From Vibrio comitans (lineage in GTDB: Bacteria; Pseudomonadota; Gammaproteobacteria; Enterobacterales; Vibrionaceae), in assembly GCA_024346835.1 (NCBI GenBank), contig AP024866.1, forward strand, positions 310,001 through 374,000: a DNA stretch of 64,000 bases, read 5' to 3'. Below, piece by piece: positions 31,850 to 42,171 of this stretch (position 1 is its first letter; each line of letters starts with the position of its first letter). The translations under genes were made by a program, and so were the position numbers. A model generated the notes under the pieces. That model worked only from the letters and a program-made list of their open reading frames with translations. It searched no databases and was not told the DNA's origin.

Positions 31850-32854
31850 TTATTGACCTAGGGTTGCAACCATTACAGCCTTGATGGTGTGCATACGATT
31901 TTCCGCCTCATCAAACACAATTGAGTGCTCAGACTCAAACACTTCATCGGTAACCTCAAGACCTTGCATACCATATTTAGCAGCTATCTCTTTACCTACA
32001 GTGGTTTGGTCATCATGAAAAGCAGGTAAGCAATGCATGAACTTAACGTGTGGATTACCGGTTGCCTTAATTGCATCCATATTCACTTGATAAGGCTTCA
32101 TTACGGCAATGCGCTCTTCCCAAGCTTCAGCAGGCTCACCCATAGAGACCCAGACATCAGTGTACAAGAAATCACAGCCTTCTACGCCAGAGACAACATC
32201 CTCAGTGAGGGTGATCGTCGCCCCACTGCTTTGGGCGATTTCCTGACATTGTGCGAGGAGCTCTTCTTCTGGCCAGTAGGCCTTTGGTGCAACCAAGCGA
32301 ATGTCCATCCCCATTTTTGCTGCGCCCACAAGTAATGAATTACCCATGTTATTACGCGCATCTCCAAGGTAGGCAAAGCTAATTTGATGAAGCTGCTTTC
32401 CGCGCGCATGTTCTTGCATAGTTAAGAAGTCTGCCAAGATTTGCGTAGGATGAAACTCGTCAGTTAGACCATTCCAAACTGGTACGCCGGCGTATTCCCC
32501 TAGCTCTTCGACAATAGCTTGACCGAAACCACGATACTCGATGCCATCATACATACGTCCGAGGACGCGAGCGGTATCTTTCATCGACTCTTTGTGACCA
32601 ATTTGAGAACCAGATGGGCCTAAATAAGAAACCTGAGCGCCCTGATCAAAGGCTGCTACCTCAAACGCACAGCGTGTTCTTGTAGAAGACTTTTCAAAAA
32701 TAAGAGCGATGTTTTTCCCTTGCAGTCGCTTTTGCTCTGTACCTGCATACTTAGCTTTTTTTAGGTCGGCAGAAAGGTCTAATAAGAACTGAATCTCTTT
32801 TTGAGTAAAATCTAAAAGTTTTAGAAAGTTACGGTTTCTTAGGTTGTAGGCCAT
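31850..32854 (-). CDS. argF: Ornithine carbamoyltransferase
   Basis: OTCase joins carbamoyl phosphate and ornithine to citrulline, or runs in reverse in the arginine deiminase pathway. The 334-residue protein has STRTR at residues 57-61, HPTQILADF, and the ornithine-binding HCLPAFHD motif. The gene follows arcA by 71 bases on the same strand, so it may act as the catabolic (ArcB-type) enzyme as well as, or instead of, the anabolic one; sequence alone does not decide. Confidence 0.96.
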   Translation of the reverse strand: MAYNLRNRNFLKLLDFTQKEIQFLLDLSADLKKAKYAGTEQKRLQGKNIALIFEKSSTRTRCAFEVAAFDQGAQVSYLGPSGSQIGHKESMKDTARVLGRMYDGIEYRGFGQAIVEELGEYAGVPVWNGLTDEFHPTQILADFLTMQEHARGKQLHQISFAYLGDARNNMGNSLLVGAAKMGMDIRLVAPKAYWPEEELLAQCQEIAQSSGATITLTEDVVSGVEGCDFLYTDVWVSMGEPAEAWEERIAVMKPYQVNMDAIKATGNPHVKFMHCLPAFHDDQTTVGKEIAAKYGMQGLEVTDEVFESEHSIVFDEAENRMHTIKAVMVATLGQ

Positions 32855-32877
32855 ACGGGTTCTCTCATTCGGTGTTA

Positions 32878-32897
32878 TGTATGTTTTATTGCATACA
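32878..32897. promoter_or_regulatory. Palindrome upstream of argF
   Basis: TGTATG and CATACA form a perfect 6-bp inverted repeat with an 8-base spacer, 23 bases upstream of the argF start in the 71-base arcA-argF gap. It could be an operator; it does not fit the usual 18-bp ARG box well, so ArgR binding is only a guess. Confidence 0.35.
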
Positions 32898-32925
32898 AAT
32901 TCTATTAAATCAAATATAAACTCAT

Positions 32926-34146
32926 TTAGATCGCATCCCTTTCAATAGGACAGCTCATGCAGCGAGCGCCGCCACGCCCTCGACCGAGTTCGTTCCCAGG
33001 AATGGATATGACTTTGATACCGGCTTGTTCATACTTTTCATTGGTATAGACATTGCGTTCATAACCAATCACGACACCAGGCTTCACGGTTAACACGTTA
33101 TTGGCGTCATTCCACTGTTCACGTTCGGCTTCATAACTGTTGCCTCCTGTGGTCACTATCTTCAGCTCTTGCAAACCCAAGGCATCTTTTATAGCGCTAG
33201 CGTATGAGTCAGCCTGAACAGCGTGTACACGGCCTTTATCTGATGGAGTTAGAACCCAAGTCTCCAGAGAGGAATTAATGACTTCTGGATAGATAGAAAA
33301 GGTATCCACATTAAGTTGGGTCATTACTGTGTCGAGGTGCATGCATGAACGGGTCTTAGGCAGTCTTAATGCGATGACTTGTGTTGCTTGTCCTGTCTCA
33401 AAAAGTCGATGGGCTAAGTTTTCGACGCCCTGCGGGGTAGTGCGCTCAGACATTCCAATCAACACGCTACCTCGGCCAATCACTAATACATCACCCCCTT
33501 CGATATTGGTGTTGTCGTAGTGCTCATTTTCATTTCCAAGATAGTTTTCAAAGCTTTGCGTGGCGAACGTAGGGTGCCAACGATAAATAGCGCGAAGATG
33601 GTTGGTTTCTCTCTTTCTGGCTTTTTTCATCATTGGATTTAACGAAACACCACCATAGATCCAGCATGAGGTATCGCGCGTGAATAAGTGGTTAGGCAGT
33701 GGATCAATAACAAAATCGAGAGCCTTGTGCATCTTAGGCAGTATAGACGTAGAGGTTATGGATAGCTCTGAGTAGGCTAGGCCACCAGTGAGAACTGTTG
33801 CAAGATGATCGTTGTCCATGTCAGCGAGGTGCTCACGGAGTTCATTGGCAAAGGTTGGGCCGTATCGATAATCTGAAATTTGATTTTGTAATAGCCATCG
33901 CTTGGCTTCAGGGATTGCGAGAGTCTCGGCTAGAAGGTCGTGTAGTAGTAATACATCAACATCTTGGTCTCGCAGCGCTTGAGCAAAAACATCATGTTCT
34001 TCACCAGCAGCTTCTACCGCCAGTACATCATCGAACAATAAATCTTGGCAGTTTGAGGGTGTTAAGTGGGTGAGAGCCCTTTCTGGGCGATTAAGTAAAA
34101 CACGGCGCAGTTGTCCCACCTCTGAACCGACGTACAGCTTACTCAT
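32926..34146 (-). CDS. arcA: Arginine deiminase
   Basis: ArcA hydrolyses arginine to citrulline and ammonia, the first step of the arginine deiminase pathway for ATP generation and acid resistance. The ATG at 34146 ([10 protein letters not shown]), with an AAAGGAT ribosome binding site, gives 406 residues. The catalytic Cys396 is in ARCMSCP, and the guanidino-binding regions [13 protein letters not shown] and [11 protein letters not shown] are present. Carbamate kinase (arcC), needed to make ATP from the product, is not in the window. Confidence 0.96.
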   Translation of the reverse strand: MSKLYVGSEVGQLRRVLLNRPERALTHLTPSNCQDLLFDDVLAVEAAGEEHDVFAQALRDQDVDVLLLHDLLAETLAIPEAKRWLLQNQISDYRYGPTFANELREHLADMDNDHLATVLTGGLAYSELSITSTSILPKMHKALDFVIDPLPNHLFTRDTSCWIYGGVSLNPMMKKARKRETNHLRAIYRWHPTFATQSFENYLGNENEHYDNTNIEGGDVLVIGRGSVLIGMSERTTPQGVENLAHRLFETGQATQVIALRLPKTRSCMHLDTVMTQLNVDTFSIYPEVINSSLETWVLTPSDKGRVHAVQADSYASAIKDALGLQELKIVTTGGNSYEAEREQWNDANNVLTVKPGVVIGYERNVYTNEKYEQAGIKVISIPGNELGRGRGGARCMSCPIERDAI

Positions 34147-34339
34147 TATGCATCCTTTCTCATTATGACCCACCCTTTATGACAAGGTTGGAGTGAAGTT
34201 GCAAGTTACAGAGGTAAGCGAGGAGGATAATTGAGAAATCTCCCCCTAGATTGAGCCTAGATATGGTATTTCGTGTCGAACCGTGCCATATTTCGTCGGT
34301 ATATAAATCTATTATTTTTACCTGTTCGGGAGCACACCC

Positions 34340-34756
34340 ATGTCACAAGTGGAAGAGTATCTATCAGTCGAAGAACTTATCGAATTTCAGAAAGAAGAGA
34401 CGCGCGACATTATCGCCGCTTTACTTGAAGACGGTAGTGAACCTGATGCTTTGTATGAAATTGAACATCACCTTTTTGCTGAGGATTTTGAGACTCTAGA
34501 AAAAGCGGTTGTTGAAGCCTTCAAGATGGGTTTTGAGGTTCTAGAAGCAGAAGAAACCGAAGACGAAGATGGCAAAAAGCTATTGTGCTGTGATGCAACA
34601 ATGACTTGTGCACTAGATCCTGAGTTGATCGATCAGCAAGTTGAGAAGCTGATTAACCTTGCTGAAAAGTACGACATTATTTATGACGGCTGGGGTACAT
34701 ACTACGAGGGCGAAGACGCACTTGTTTATGACGAAGAAGATGATGAAGACGAGTAA
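34340..34756 (+). CDS. rraB: Regulator of ribonuclease E activity B
   Basis: RraB binds RNase E and inhibits cleavage of a subset of transcripts. The 138-residue protein is strongly acidic with a poly-Asp/Glu tail, normal for RraB. Family features are [24 protein letters not shown] N-terminus, [15 protein letters not shown] and [10 protein letters not shown]. The gene is alone on the plus strand, divergent from arcA, and has its own terminator. Confidence 0.94.
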   Translation: MSQVEEYLSVEELIEFQKEETRDIIAALLEDGSEPDALYEIEHHLFAEDFETLEKAVVEAFKMGFEVLEAEETEDEDGKKLLCCDATMTCALDPELIDQQVEKLINLAEKYDIIYDGWGTYYEGEDALVYDEEDDEDE

Positions 34757-34783
34757 TCGTTGCCTGTCTATCTAACTGAAAAA

Positions 34784-34807
34784 GCTCGCTATTTAGCGAG
34801 CTTTTTT
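34784..34807 (+). terminator. Intrinsic terminator after rraB
   Basis: GCTCGCTA-TT-TAGCGAGC is a perfect 8-bp stem followed by six T, 27 bases after the rraB stop. Confidence 0.94.
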
Positions 34808-34836
34808 GTACCTACTACAAAGATTGGCTATGGCGA

Positions 34837-35220
34837 TTACGCATGACTTAGTGTTGGTTGTGTGAAGTACTTACCCCATACTCGCTCATGGAAATAATAA
34901 GCTGCTGTATTGATGGTTGGCTCGACTAAAGCTAGCAAACCTCCCGCCAAAGCATCTCCAGAGATTAAGTACACAACAGTAAACGCTACACTAAAGTGAA
35001 CAACGGCAAAGCTGGTGGTTTTAATCTGTGAAAACGCCTGCTTTGCTTTTAAGTAAGGTACTGAATTCCAGACTTTTTCATGAAAGTAAAATGCCACAGT
35101 GTTAACGCTAGGCTCAATCATTGCAATTAGACTACCTAGGATTACATCACCCGTAAGAACGTAAGCCACGGTGAAGGCAATTGAGAAGTGTAATACTGCA
35201 AAGCTAAGTGTCTTTTTCAT
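34837..35220 (-). CDS. DUF2061 membrane protein with internal duplication
   Basis: This 127-residue protein has two tandem DUF2061 units: residues about 3-50 and 69-116. The two share SFAVxHFSxAFTVxY, SGD/TGD, and a Glu-Pro followed by N-TxAxYFHExVW. Each unit has two hydrophobic stretches, so up to four membrane helices. No function is established for the family. A Fur-like box lies 38 bases upstream of the start, overlapping the likely -10 region, which suggests iron-repressed expression. Confidence 0.85.
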   Translation of the reverse strand: MKKTLSFAVLHFSIAFTVAYVLTGDVILGSLIAMIEPSVNTVAFYFHEKVWNSVPYLKAKQAFSQIKTTSFAVVHFSVAFTVVYLISGDALAGGLLALVEPTINTAAYYFHERVWGKYFTQPTLSHA

Positions 35221-35257
35221 TGTAGAGCCTATAGTGTTTTTCTTTGTTGAGAATAGT

Positions 35258-35276
35258 ATTGATAATTATTCTCATT
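35258..35276. promoter_or_regulatory. Candidate Fur box upstream of the DUF2061 gene
   Basis: ATTGATAATTATTCTCATT matches the 19-bp Fur consensus AATGATAATNATTATCATT at 16 of 18 defined positions. It lies in the promoter region of the minus-strand DUF2061 gene, so iron-loaded Fur would be expected to repress it. Confidence 0.65.
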
Positions 35277-35341
35277 TGGTCAATGGTTATTTTTTAATTA
35301 GTTTGATAGGGAAAAACAATCAAGGTATTGAGTGCGTGTTA

Positions 35342-35739
35342 AAGGCACGCAATGTGCGACCTAAGATTCCGGCTCACTGGCCGGAATGACGGTTCTCTCG
35401 AGGTAGGGAGGCACTACCAATATAACTATTTGGCACCGTTATTCTGGACTTGATCCAGAACCTTAGAGAGTGCTTAAGACACACAATGTGCGACCTAAGA
35501 TTCCGGCTCGATGGCCGGAATGACGGCTCTCTAGAGGTAGTAGGGTACTATCAAATATAACTATTTGGCACCGTCATTCTGGACTTGATCCAGAACCTTA
35601 GAGAGTATTTAAGGCACGCAATGTGCGACCTAAGATTCCGGCTCATTGGCCGGAATGACGGTTCTTTCGGGGCGGGAGGTACTACCAATATAACTATTTG
35701 GCACCGTCATTCTGGACTTGATCCAGAACCTTAGAGAGC
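35342..35739. repeat. Tandem array of ~134-135 bp palindromic units
   Basis: Three head-to-tail units start at 35342, 35476 and 35611, differing by scattered substitutions. Each unit has two hairpin arms: ATTCCGGC...GCCGGAAT near its start and ATTCTGGA...TCCAGAA near its end. The arms are also inverted copies of each other (CTAAG...ATGACGG versus CCGTCAT...CTTAG). Complete arm-to-arm elements of 91 bp lie at 35436-35526 and 35571-35661, with half-elements at each edge, separated by ~44-base linkers. The array fills most of the 637-base gap between the DUF2061 gene and valS. No ORF or CRISPR structure is present. The element at 12579-12699 is a relative. Confidence 0.85.
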
Positions 35740-35810
35740 ACAAAAGCTACCTGAGACAAATAACTCATAGCGCACCAAACATGAGCAACTAGCAGAGCAA
35801 ATCAGGCACA

Positions 35811-35839
35811 AAAAAAGGGCTGACTCTCGTCAACCCTTT
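35811..35839 (-). terminator. Intrinsic terminator after valS
   Basis: On the minus strand AAAGGGTTGAC-GAGA-GTCAGCCCTTT, with one G-T pair, is followed by a T-run about 20 bases after the valS stop. Confidence 0.9.
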
Positions 35840-35857
35840 CCATTTAACTACTTACTA

Positions 35858-38719
35858 TTACAGCGCTGCGATTGTCGCTTGCTGCTCAGCCAGTTTAGTC
35901 AGTGTTTCTTTGTAACCATCAAGCTTTTCACGCTCTTTAGCAACAACTGCTTCTGGTGCTTTTGCAACAAAGCCTTGGTTGTTTAACTTGCCTTCGATAC
36001 GCTTGATTTCGCCTTCAGTTTTCTTGATTTCGCCCGCTAGACGGTTAAGTTCAGCGTCTTTATCAATCAAACCAGCCATTGGGATCATTAGCTCAGACTT
36101 GCCAACCAAAGAGGTTGCACATGCAGGAGTCTCTGCGCCGTCTTCTAGAACAGTAATGTTCTCAAGCTTGGCTAGAGACATAAGCACAGCCTTGTTTGCT
36201 TCTAGGCGAGTTACATCGCTTGCATCAGAAGCCTTAAGCATTACGTCTAGTGGCTTGCTTGGAGCAATATCGTATTCTGCACGCAAGTTACGGATGCTAG
36301 TAATGAATGCTTTAACCCACTCAATATCATCAAGCGCTTCTTGGTTGAAGTTGGCTGCTTCATACTGAGGCAGTGCTTGAGTCATAATTGTATCGCCTTC
36401 TACACCATCAACCAGCGGCTTAACGCTCTGCCAGATTGTTTCTGTGATGTAAGGAAGAACTGGGTGAGCAAGACGTAGAGTCTTCTCAAGAACCGTGATT
36501 AGCGTGCGACGTGTTGCGCGCTGCTGAGTTTCAGTACCCTTCCAAAGAACAGGTTTAGTTAGCTCTAGGTACCAGTCACAGAATTGGTTCCAGATGAACT
36601 CGTACAGCGTGTTCGCAGCCATGTCTAGACGGTAGTTGTCTAGGTGAGCGTTAAACTCTTTTGCTGTAAGTTCAAACTGAGATTCAATCCACTTGTCAGC
36701 GATTGAGTACTCTAGCTCTGCTCCTTGTGCAAAACCGCAATCTTGGTCTTCTGTGTTCATTAGAACATAGCGACTTGCGTTCCACAGCTTGTTACAGAAG
36801 TTACGATAACCCTCTAGACGCTTCATGTCCCAGTTGATATCACGACCGGTTGAAGCCATTGCTGCTAGCGTAAAGCGCAATGCATCAGTACCGTATGGTT
36901 CAATACCGTCTTCGAAGGTCTTACGAGTGTTCTTTTCGATCTTCTTCGCTAATTGCGGTTGCATCATGTTGCCACAACGCTTTTCAACTAACTCTTCAAG
37001 ACCAATACCATCAATCATATCGATAGGGTCAAGTACGTTGCCCTTCGACTTAGACATCTTGTCGCCGTTTTCATCACGGATAAGACCTGTCATGTACACG
37101 GTTTTGAACGGTACTTGAGGCTTGCCGTCTTCGTCTTTCACGAAGTGCATGGTCATCATGATCATACGAGCAACCCAGAAGAAAATAATATCAAAGCCTG
37201 ATACTAGAACTTCAGATGGGTGGAATGTTTTCAGTGCATCAGTATCTTCAGGCCAGCCTTGCGTACCGAAAGTCCAAAGCGCAGAAGAGAACCAAGTATC
37301 CAGAACATCGTCATCTTGGCGCAGTACTACCACTGGCGCTAGGTTGTTCTTTTCACGCACTTCTTCTTCAGTGCGACCTACATAGACTTTGCCGTCGTTG
37401 TCGTACCATGCTGGGATTCGATGGCCCCACCAAAGTTGACGAGAGATACACCAGTCTTGTACATCACGCATCCACGCAAAGTACATGTTTTCATATTGCT
37501 TAGGTACAAATTGAATTTGACCGTCTTCAACTGCTTTTACCGCTGGCTCAGCTAGAGGAGCAGTACGAACGTACCATTGGTCCGTTAGCATTGGTTCAAT
37601 CACCACGCCACCACGGTCACCGTAAGGAACGGTTAGGTCGTGATCCTTGATTTCATCAAGTAGGCCTAGTTCTTCAAATTCAGCAACGATAGCCTTACGA
37701 GCGGCAAAACGCTCCATGCCATGGTATTTGGCCGGAAGCTCAGTGCTGTATACATCGCTTTCTTCGCCGTTAGTATTGAATACTTCAGCCGCATCACGAA
37801 TATCAGCGTTGAACGTTAGGATGTTGATCATTGGTAGGCCGTTGCGCTTACCAACTTCGTAGTCGTTAAAGTCGTGTGCAGGAGTGATCTTCACACAACC
37901 TGTGCCTTTTTCCATGTCAGCATGTTCATCACCAACGATTGGAATTAGACGACCTACGATAGGCAGCTCAATGTGCAGACCAATAAGATCTTTATAACGA
38001 GGATCTTCTGGGTTTACAGCAACACCAGTATCACCCAGCATTGTTTCTGGACGAGTGGTAGCAACTACGATGTAGTCTTTTCCGTCAGCCGTTGTAGCAC
38101 CATTTGCTAGCGGGTAGCGGAAGTGCCACATAAAGCCTTTCTTGTCTTTGTTCTCAACTTCAAGATCTGAAATTGCAGTGTGCAGTTTCGGATCCCAGTT
38201 AACTAGACGCTTACCACGGTAGATAAGGTCTTCTTCGTATAGACGAACGAATACTTCTTGAGTTGCAGCCGACAGGCCGTCATCCATAGTGAATCGCTCA
38301 CGATCCCAGTCTACAGAGGCACCAAGGCGACGAAGCTGCTGAGTGATAGTACCGCCAGATTCAGCTTTCCATTCCCAGATCTTGTCAATGAAAGCTTCAC
38401 GGCCGTAGTCGTGTTTAGTCTTGTTTTCTTCTGCTGCAATCTTGCGCTCAACAACCATTTGAGTGGCAATACCAGCGTGATCAGTACCTACTTGCCAAAG
38501 GGTGTTTTTGCCCTTCATTCGCTCAGCACGGATTAGCGTATCCATGATGGTGTCTTGGAATGCATGTCCCATGTGCAAGCTACCTGTGACATTCGGCGGT
38601 GGGATCATGATTGAGTATGATTCTTTCGAGGTGTCACCGTGTGGCTTGAAGTAGCCTTTTTCTTCCCAAGTCTGATACAGATCTTGTTCGATAGATTGTG
38701 GGTTATATGTCTTTTCCAT
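35858..38719 (-). CDS. valS: Valine--tRNA ligase
   Basis: ValRS charges tRNA-Val and edits misacylated threonine. The ATG at 38719 ([10 protein letters not shown]) gives 953 residues, against 951 in E. coli; an upstream ATG at 38752 is rejected by alignment. The class I motifs are [15 protein letters not shown] near residue 42 and KMSKSKGN near 556; the CP1 editing domain includes [19 protein letters not shown]. The C-terminal coiled-coil arm (about 885-950) contains the [19 protein letters not shown] helix. holC follows the same strand upstream. Confidence 0.98.
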   Translation of the reverse strand: MEKTYNPQSIEQDLYQTWEEKGYFKPHGDTSKESYSIMIPPPNVTGSLHMGHAFQDTIMDTLIRAERMKGKNTLWQVGTDHAGIATQMVVERKIAAEENKTKHDYGREAFIDKIWEWKAESGGTITQQLRRLGASVDWDRERFTMDDGLSAATQEVFVRLYEEDLIYRGKRLVNWDPKLHTAISDLEVENKDKKGFMWHFRYPLANGATTADGKDYIVVATTRPETMLGDTGVAVNPEDPRYKDLIGLHIELPIVGRLIPIVGDEHADMEKGTGCVKITPAHDFNDYEVGKRNGLPMINILTFNADIRDAAEVFNTNGEESDVYSTELPAKYHGMERFAARKAIVAEFEELGLLDEIKDHDLTVPYGDRGGVVIEPMLTDQWYVRTAPLAEPAVKAVEDGQIQFVPKQYENMYFAWMRDVQDWCISRQLWWGHRIPAWYDNDGKVYVGRTEEEVREKNNLAPVVVLRQDDDVLDTWFSSALWTFGTQGWPEDTDALKTFHPSEVLVSGFDIIFFWVARMIMMTMHFVKDEDGKPQVPFKTVYMTGLIRDENGDKMSKSKGNVLDPIDMIDGIGLEELVEKRCGNMMQPQLAKKIEKNTRKTFEDGIEPYGTDALRFTLAAMASTGRDINWDMKRLEGYRNFCNKLWNASRYVLMNTEDQDCGFAQGAELEYSIADKWIESQFELTAKEFNAHLDNYRLDMAANTLYEFIWNQFCDWYLELTKPVLWKGTETQQRATRRTLITVLEKTLRLAHPVLPYITETIWQSVKPLVDGVEGDTIMTQALPQYEAANFNQEALDDIEWVKAFITSIRNLRAEYDIAPSKPLDVMLKASDASDVTRLEANKAVLMSLAKLENITVLEDGAETPACATSLVGKSELMIPMAGLIDKDAELNRLAGEIKKTEGEIKRIEGKLNNQGFVAKAPEAVVAKEREKLDGYKETLTKLAEQQATIAAL

Positions 38720-38814
38720 AATGCTCTTACATGGATAATTGGTTGATGGCAAACTGCATAAATTAAGGGTTTATCAACCGCCAGTTGATAAATGCTTTAG
38801 CTATGAAGTTTGGT

Positions 38815-39270
38815 CTATTTGTTCAGTTCTGCAATGGATATCGTCTGCATTTGATAGTCAGCCTGACGGTAAATTTTATACCTTTCTCGGGCGATATGCT
38901 TCGCTTTTTCATCGCAAGGCACGAAGTCTACCACTTGAGACACTATTCCCGCAAAGTTTGTATCATCTTCAGCCAGATTAATAACAATATTACGGCTACG
39001 ATTTAGTTGAGTTGAACCTGTGCCAATCTCGACAGGAGTACCTTGCCTAGGGCCTTCGCCCGTTAAATTGTGAGCAATGAAGTCTGCGCCGTTAAGCTGA
39101 AATAGGTGGTCATCCCAAACTTCTGAGTGATGTTTATCTTTGGTATTCAGATAGATGCGCGCGCCTTGCTTGGTGAAGTGCCTAATGAGGTAGCAGACAT
39201 AATCACGGAAGCCTTGCTCTGAGTCGGCAACACTGTTGGGTTCAATCAAGTAAAAGGTGGCTATAGACAT
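38815..39270 (-). CDS. holC: DNA polymerase III chi subunit
   Basis: HolC binds SSB and, with HolD, links the clamp loader to single-stranded DNA. The ATG at 39270 (MSIATFYLIE) gives 151 residues; E. coli HolC has 147. The fold's TFYLIE start, GARIYLNTKDKHHSEVWDDHLF and FIAHNLTGEGP are recognisable. It lies between pepA and valS, as in most gammaproteobacteria, with 95 bases to valS. Confidence 0.92.
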   Translation of the reverse strand: MSIATFYLIEPNSVADSEQGFRDYVCYLIRHFTKQGARIYLNTKDKHHSEVWDDHLFQLNGADFIAHNLTGEGPRQGTPVEIGTGSTQLNRSRNIVINLAEDDTNFAGIVSQVVDFVPCDEKAKHIARERYKIYRQADYQMQTISIAELNK

Positions 39271-39283
39271 GCTCTTTCTCAAT

Positions 39284-39306
39284 AAAAAGCGCCTCCCGAA
39301 GGAGGC
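39284..39306 (-). terminator. Intrinsic terminator between pepA and holC
   Basis: On the minus strand GCCTCC-TTCG-GGAGGC has a stable TTCG loop and is followed by GCTTTTT. It lies after the pepA stop and just before holC, so holC expression from the pepA promoter should be reduced. Confidence 0.88.
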
Positions 39307-39342
39307 GTTACTTAATTTAGGTTAGCACACAGTATGAGGCTA

Positions 39343-40851
39343 TTATTCTTCGGCTTCTTGGCCACTACGGTTTAGTAGGAACTGAACCAATAGAGATACA
39401 GGGCGACCTGTTGAGCCTTTTGCTTGGCCTGACTTCCAAGCGGTACCAGCAATATCTAGGTGAGCCCAGTTGTATTTCTTGGTAAAGCGAGAAAGGAAGC
39501 AACCCGCAGTGATAGTACCTGCTGGGCGACCACCGATGTTTGCCATATCGGCAAACGGGCTAGCGATCTGCTCTTGGTATTCATCAGCCATAGGTAAACG
39601 CCACGCGCGGTCACCAGATTGCTCTGATGCGTTCACAAGCTCGTGAGATAGCGGGTTATGGTTTGAGATAACGCCACTGATGTGATGGCCAAGGGCAATC
39701 ACACAAGCACCAGTTAGAGTTGCTACATCAACCACGCAGTCTGGTTCAAAACGCTCTGCATAAGTTAGTGCATCACACAGTACTAGGCGACCTTCTGCAT
39801 CGGTGTTTAGCACCTCTACGGTTTGACCTGACATAGTAGTTAGGATATCACCCGGGCGATATGCGTTACTTCCTGGCATGTTTTCACAGCCAGCCAGAAC
39901 ACCTACTACATTGATTGGTAGGTTAAGTTGAGCAAGCGCCTTCATTGTGCCGAAGACACTGGCTGCGCCACACATGTCGTACTTCATCTCATCCATGCCG
40001 TCACCTGGCTTGAGCGAGATACCGCCTGAGTCAAAGGTCAGGCCTTTACCGATCAGCACGATAGGCTTGGCGGTTGATTCAGGGTTACCCTTGTACTCCA
40101 TGACCGACATCATAGATTCATTGTGCGAGCCACGACCTACCGCTAGGTAAGAGGTCATGCCCAGCTTTTCCATCTCTTGCTCGCCAATAATCTTAGTAGT
40201 GACCGTTTCATAGTCATCCGCTAAACGGCGGGCTTGAGACGCTAGGTAAGCCGGGTTTGCCACGTTTGGTGGCATATTGCCTAGGTCTTTAGAAGCCGCA
40301 ACACCAGATGCGACTGCTAGACCATGGTTGATGGCGCGCTCGCCGATATTCAGTTCACGGCGTGTTGGTACGTTAAATACTAATTTGCGCAGAGGACGGC
40401 GTGTCTCTGGCTTATTGCTCTTAAACTGATCGAAAGTGTAAAGACCATCGTGCGTCGCTTCTACAGCTTGGCGTACTTTCCAGTAGGTATCACGTCCTTT
40501 AACGTGAAGCTCAGTCAGGAAGCAAACTGCTTCCATTGAACCTGTTTCGTTTAGCGTGCTGATGGTTTTTTGAATAATTTCTTTATATTGGCGCTCGCCA
40601 AGCTCACGCTCTTTACCACAACCCACTAACAGAACACGTTCGGATAACACTCCAGGTACTTGATGCAATAACAGCATTTGACCTGGTTTACCCTCTAGAT
40701 CGCCTCTGCGTAGCAGTGAACTTAGGTATCCATCACTGATTTTATCCAGTTGCTCTGCAACTGGTGAAAGGCGTCGTGGTTCGAACACCCCAACAACGAT
40801 GCATGCGCTACGTTGTTTCTCTGGGCTACCACTTTTTACACTGAACTCCAT
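39343..40851 (-). CDS. pepA: Leucyl aminopeptidase PepA (XerCD accessory factor)
   Basis: PepA is a hexameric Mn/Zn M17 aminopeptidase; in E. coli and V. cholerae it is also a DNA-binding accessory protein for Xer recombination and carAB regulation. The ATG at 40851 ([10 protein letters not shown]) gives 502 residues versus 503 in E. coli. Metal and catalytic motifs include [16 protein letters not shown] near residue 270 and NTDAEGRL near 350. It is divergent from lptF across a 219-base gap. Confidence 0.97.
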   Translation of the reverse strand: MEFSVKSGSPEKQRSACIVVGVFEPRRLSPVAEQLDKISDGYLSSLLRRGDLEGKPGQMLLLHQVPGVLSERVLLVGCGKERELGERQYKEIIQKTISTLNETGSMEAVCFLTELHVKGRDTYWKVRQAVEATHDGLYTFDQFKSNKPETRRPLRKLVFNVPTRRELNIGERAINHGLAVASGVAASKDLGNMPPNVANPAYLASQARRLADDYETVTTKIIGEQEMEKLGMTSYLAVGRGSHNESMMSVMEYKGNPESTAKPIVLIGKGLTFDSGGISLKPGDGMDEMKYDMCGAASVFGTMKALAQLNLPINVVGVLAGCENMPGSNAYRPGDILTTMSGQTVEVLNTDAEGRLVLCDALTYAERFEPDCVVDVATLTGACVIALGHHISGVISNHNPLSHELVNASEQSGDRAWRLPMADEYQEQIASPFADMANIGGRPAGTITAGCFLSRFTKKYNWAHLDIAGTAWKSGQAKGSTGRPVSLLVQFLLNRSGQEAEE

Positions 40852-41070
40852 GCCTACTCCTACATCCTGAAGACAAACCACAATAAATGTTAGATAATAA
40901 CTGCTTAACTTGTTGAATCTTGGTCAAGAGCTATGTTTACTCAATGAGCGTAAGCAAGTTAATTGATTATCGATTAGTCAGAAAAATTGAAAAATAAAAG
41001 GTTCAATCAGAAATTATAGCGATTCCTGTAAAAATACAAGTTTTGCATCCGAGCTTATAGGGACTTTAGC

Positions 41071-42171
41071 GTGATTATTGTTAGATATTTGATCCGCGAG
41101 ACAATCAAGAGTCAGCTGGCCATCTTTTTCGTACTGTTTTTAATCTTTTTAAGCCAAAGATTTATCAGTGTGTTGGCCGAAGCCTCAAATGGCGATATTC
41201 CCGCCAGACTTATCATGACAGTGGTTGGTTTAAACATGCCTGCTATGGGTTTGTTAATGCTACCGCTGAGCTTATACATTGGTATTTTGCTTACTTTTGG
41301 CCGCTTATACGCTGAAAGTGAGATAACCGTTATGAATGCAACAGGGATCGGGAATAAGTTCTTGATTCAGGCTGCTTTGTATCTGGCTCTTATTACTTCT
41401 GGTGTTGCTGCGTTTAACTCTTTGTACTTCTCGCCTTGGGCTCAAGATAAAGAAGCACAGATTATGGAGGATTTGGCGGCTGACACTAGCGTTGAGCTTT
41501 TGCAAAAGGGTCAATTCCAACGGACTCCTGATGGCACCGCTGTAGTCTTTATTGATGAATTGAAAGATAAAAGGCTAACCAATGTCTTTATTGCTCAGAC
41601 TGTTGGTGAAGGATCTGTTCGTCCAAGTGTCGCGTTTGCTGATTCAGGATTAGCGCAAGAGTTGTCTGATGGTCGTCAGATCTTAACTCTGTTCAATGGT
41701 ACGCGATGGGAAGGGATACCAACCCAACTAGACTACATGAGAACGGATTTTGACGAGTACGATGCGCTAATCGGTCAGCGTGAAGTTAAACCTAAAGGGC
41801 GAGACTTCGAGGCGTTGCCTACGGTTCAACTGTTCAATAACCCGGATAAGCGAGCAAAAGCTGAGCTTCATTGGCGTATCAGTTTAATTATTTGTATTCC
41901 GCTACTTACCCTTGTGGTTATCCCGCTTTCGGCGGTAAACCCGAGACAAGGTCGTTTTGCGAAAATGGGACCTGCTATTCTGTTTTATTTGGCGTACTTC
42001 ATGTCTATCAGTGCGGCAAAATCGGCGATTGAAGATGGCAAAATATCCGAAGTAATCGGTATGTGGCCGATGAATATTGGTTTGTTGGTTGTGGGGTTAG
42101 TGCTGAACTCAATGGATAGTTTACCGGTGCGACGCTGGAAAGATAAAATTCGCCAAAAGAGGGCTGCCTAG
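41071..42171 (+). CDS. lptF: LPS export permease LptF
   Basis: LptF with LptG forms the membrane part of the LptB2FG LPS extractor (lptB is at 19734). The start is a GTG at 41071 with an AGGG ribosome binding site; the N-terminus MIIVRYLIRETIKSQ aligns with E. coli. The 366-residue protein has six membrane helices split 3+3 around a periplasmic jellyroll (about 130-255), with RFIxxLxEA and SEITVMNATG near the coupling helix. lptG starts on the base after its stop. Confidence 0.96.
   Translation: MIIVRYLIRETIKSQLAIFFVLFLIFLSQRFISVLAEASNGDIPARLIMTVVGLNMPAMGLLMLPLSLYIGILLTFGRLYAESEITVMNATGIGNKFLIQAALYLALITSGVAAFNSLYFSPWAQDKEAQIMEDLAADTSVELLQKGQFQRTPDGTAVVFIDELKDKRLTNVFIAQTVGEGSVRPSVAFADSGLAQELSDGRQILTLFNGTRWEGIPTQLDYMRTDFDEYDALIGQREVKPKGRDFEALPTVQLFNNPDKRAKAELHWRISLIICIPLLTLVVIPLSAVNPRQGRFAKMGPAILFYLAYFMSISAAKSAIEDGKISEVIGMWPMNIGLLVVGLVLNSMDSLPVRRWKDKIRQKRAA

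Noticed and set aside
35342..35739. Possible CRISPR array or integron attC (VCR) sites
   Set aside because: The repeat period is ~134-135 bp with internal hairpins and near-identical linkers; there are no short unique spacers, no cas genes, no integrase and no attC core-site cassettes.
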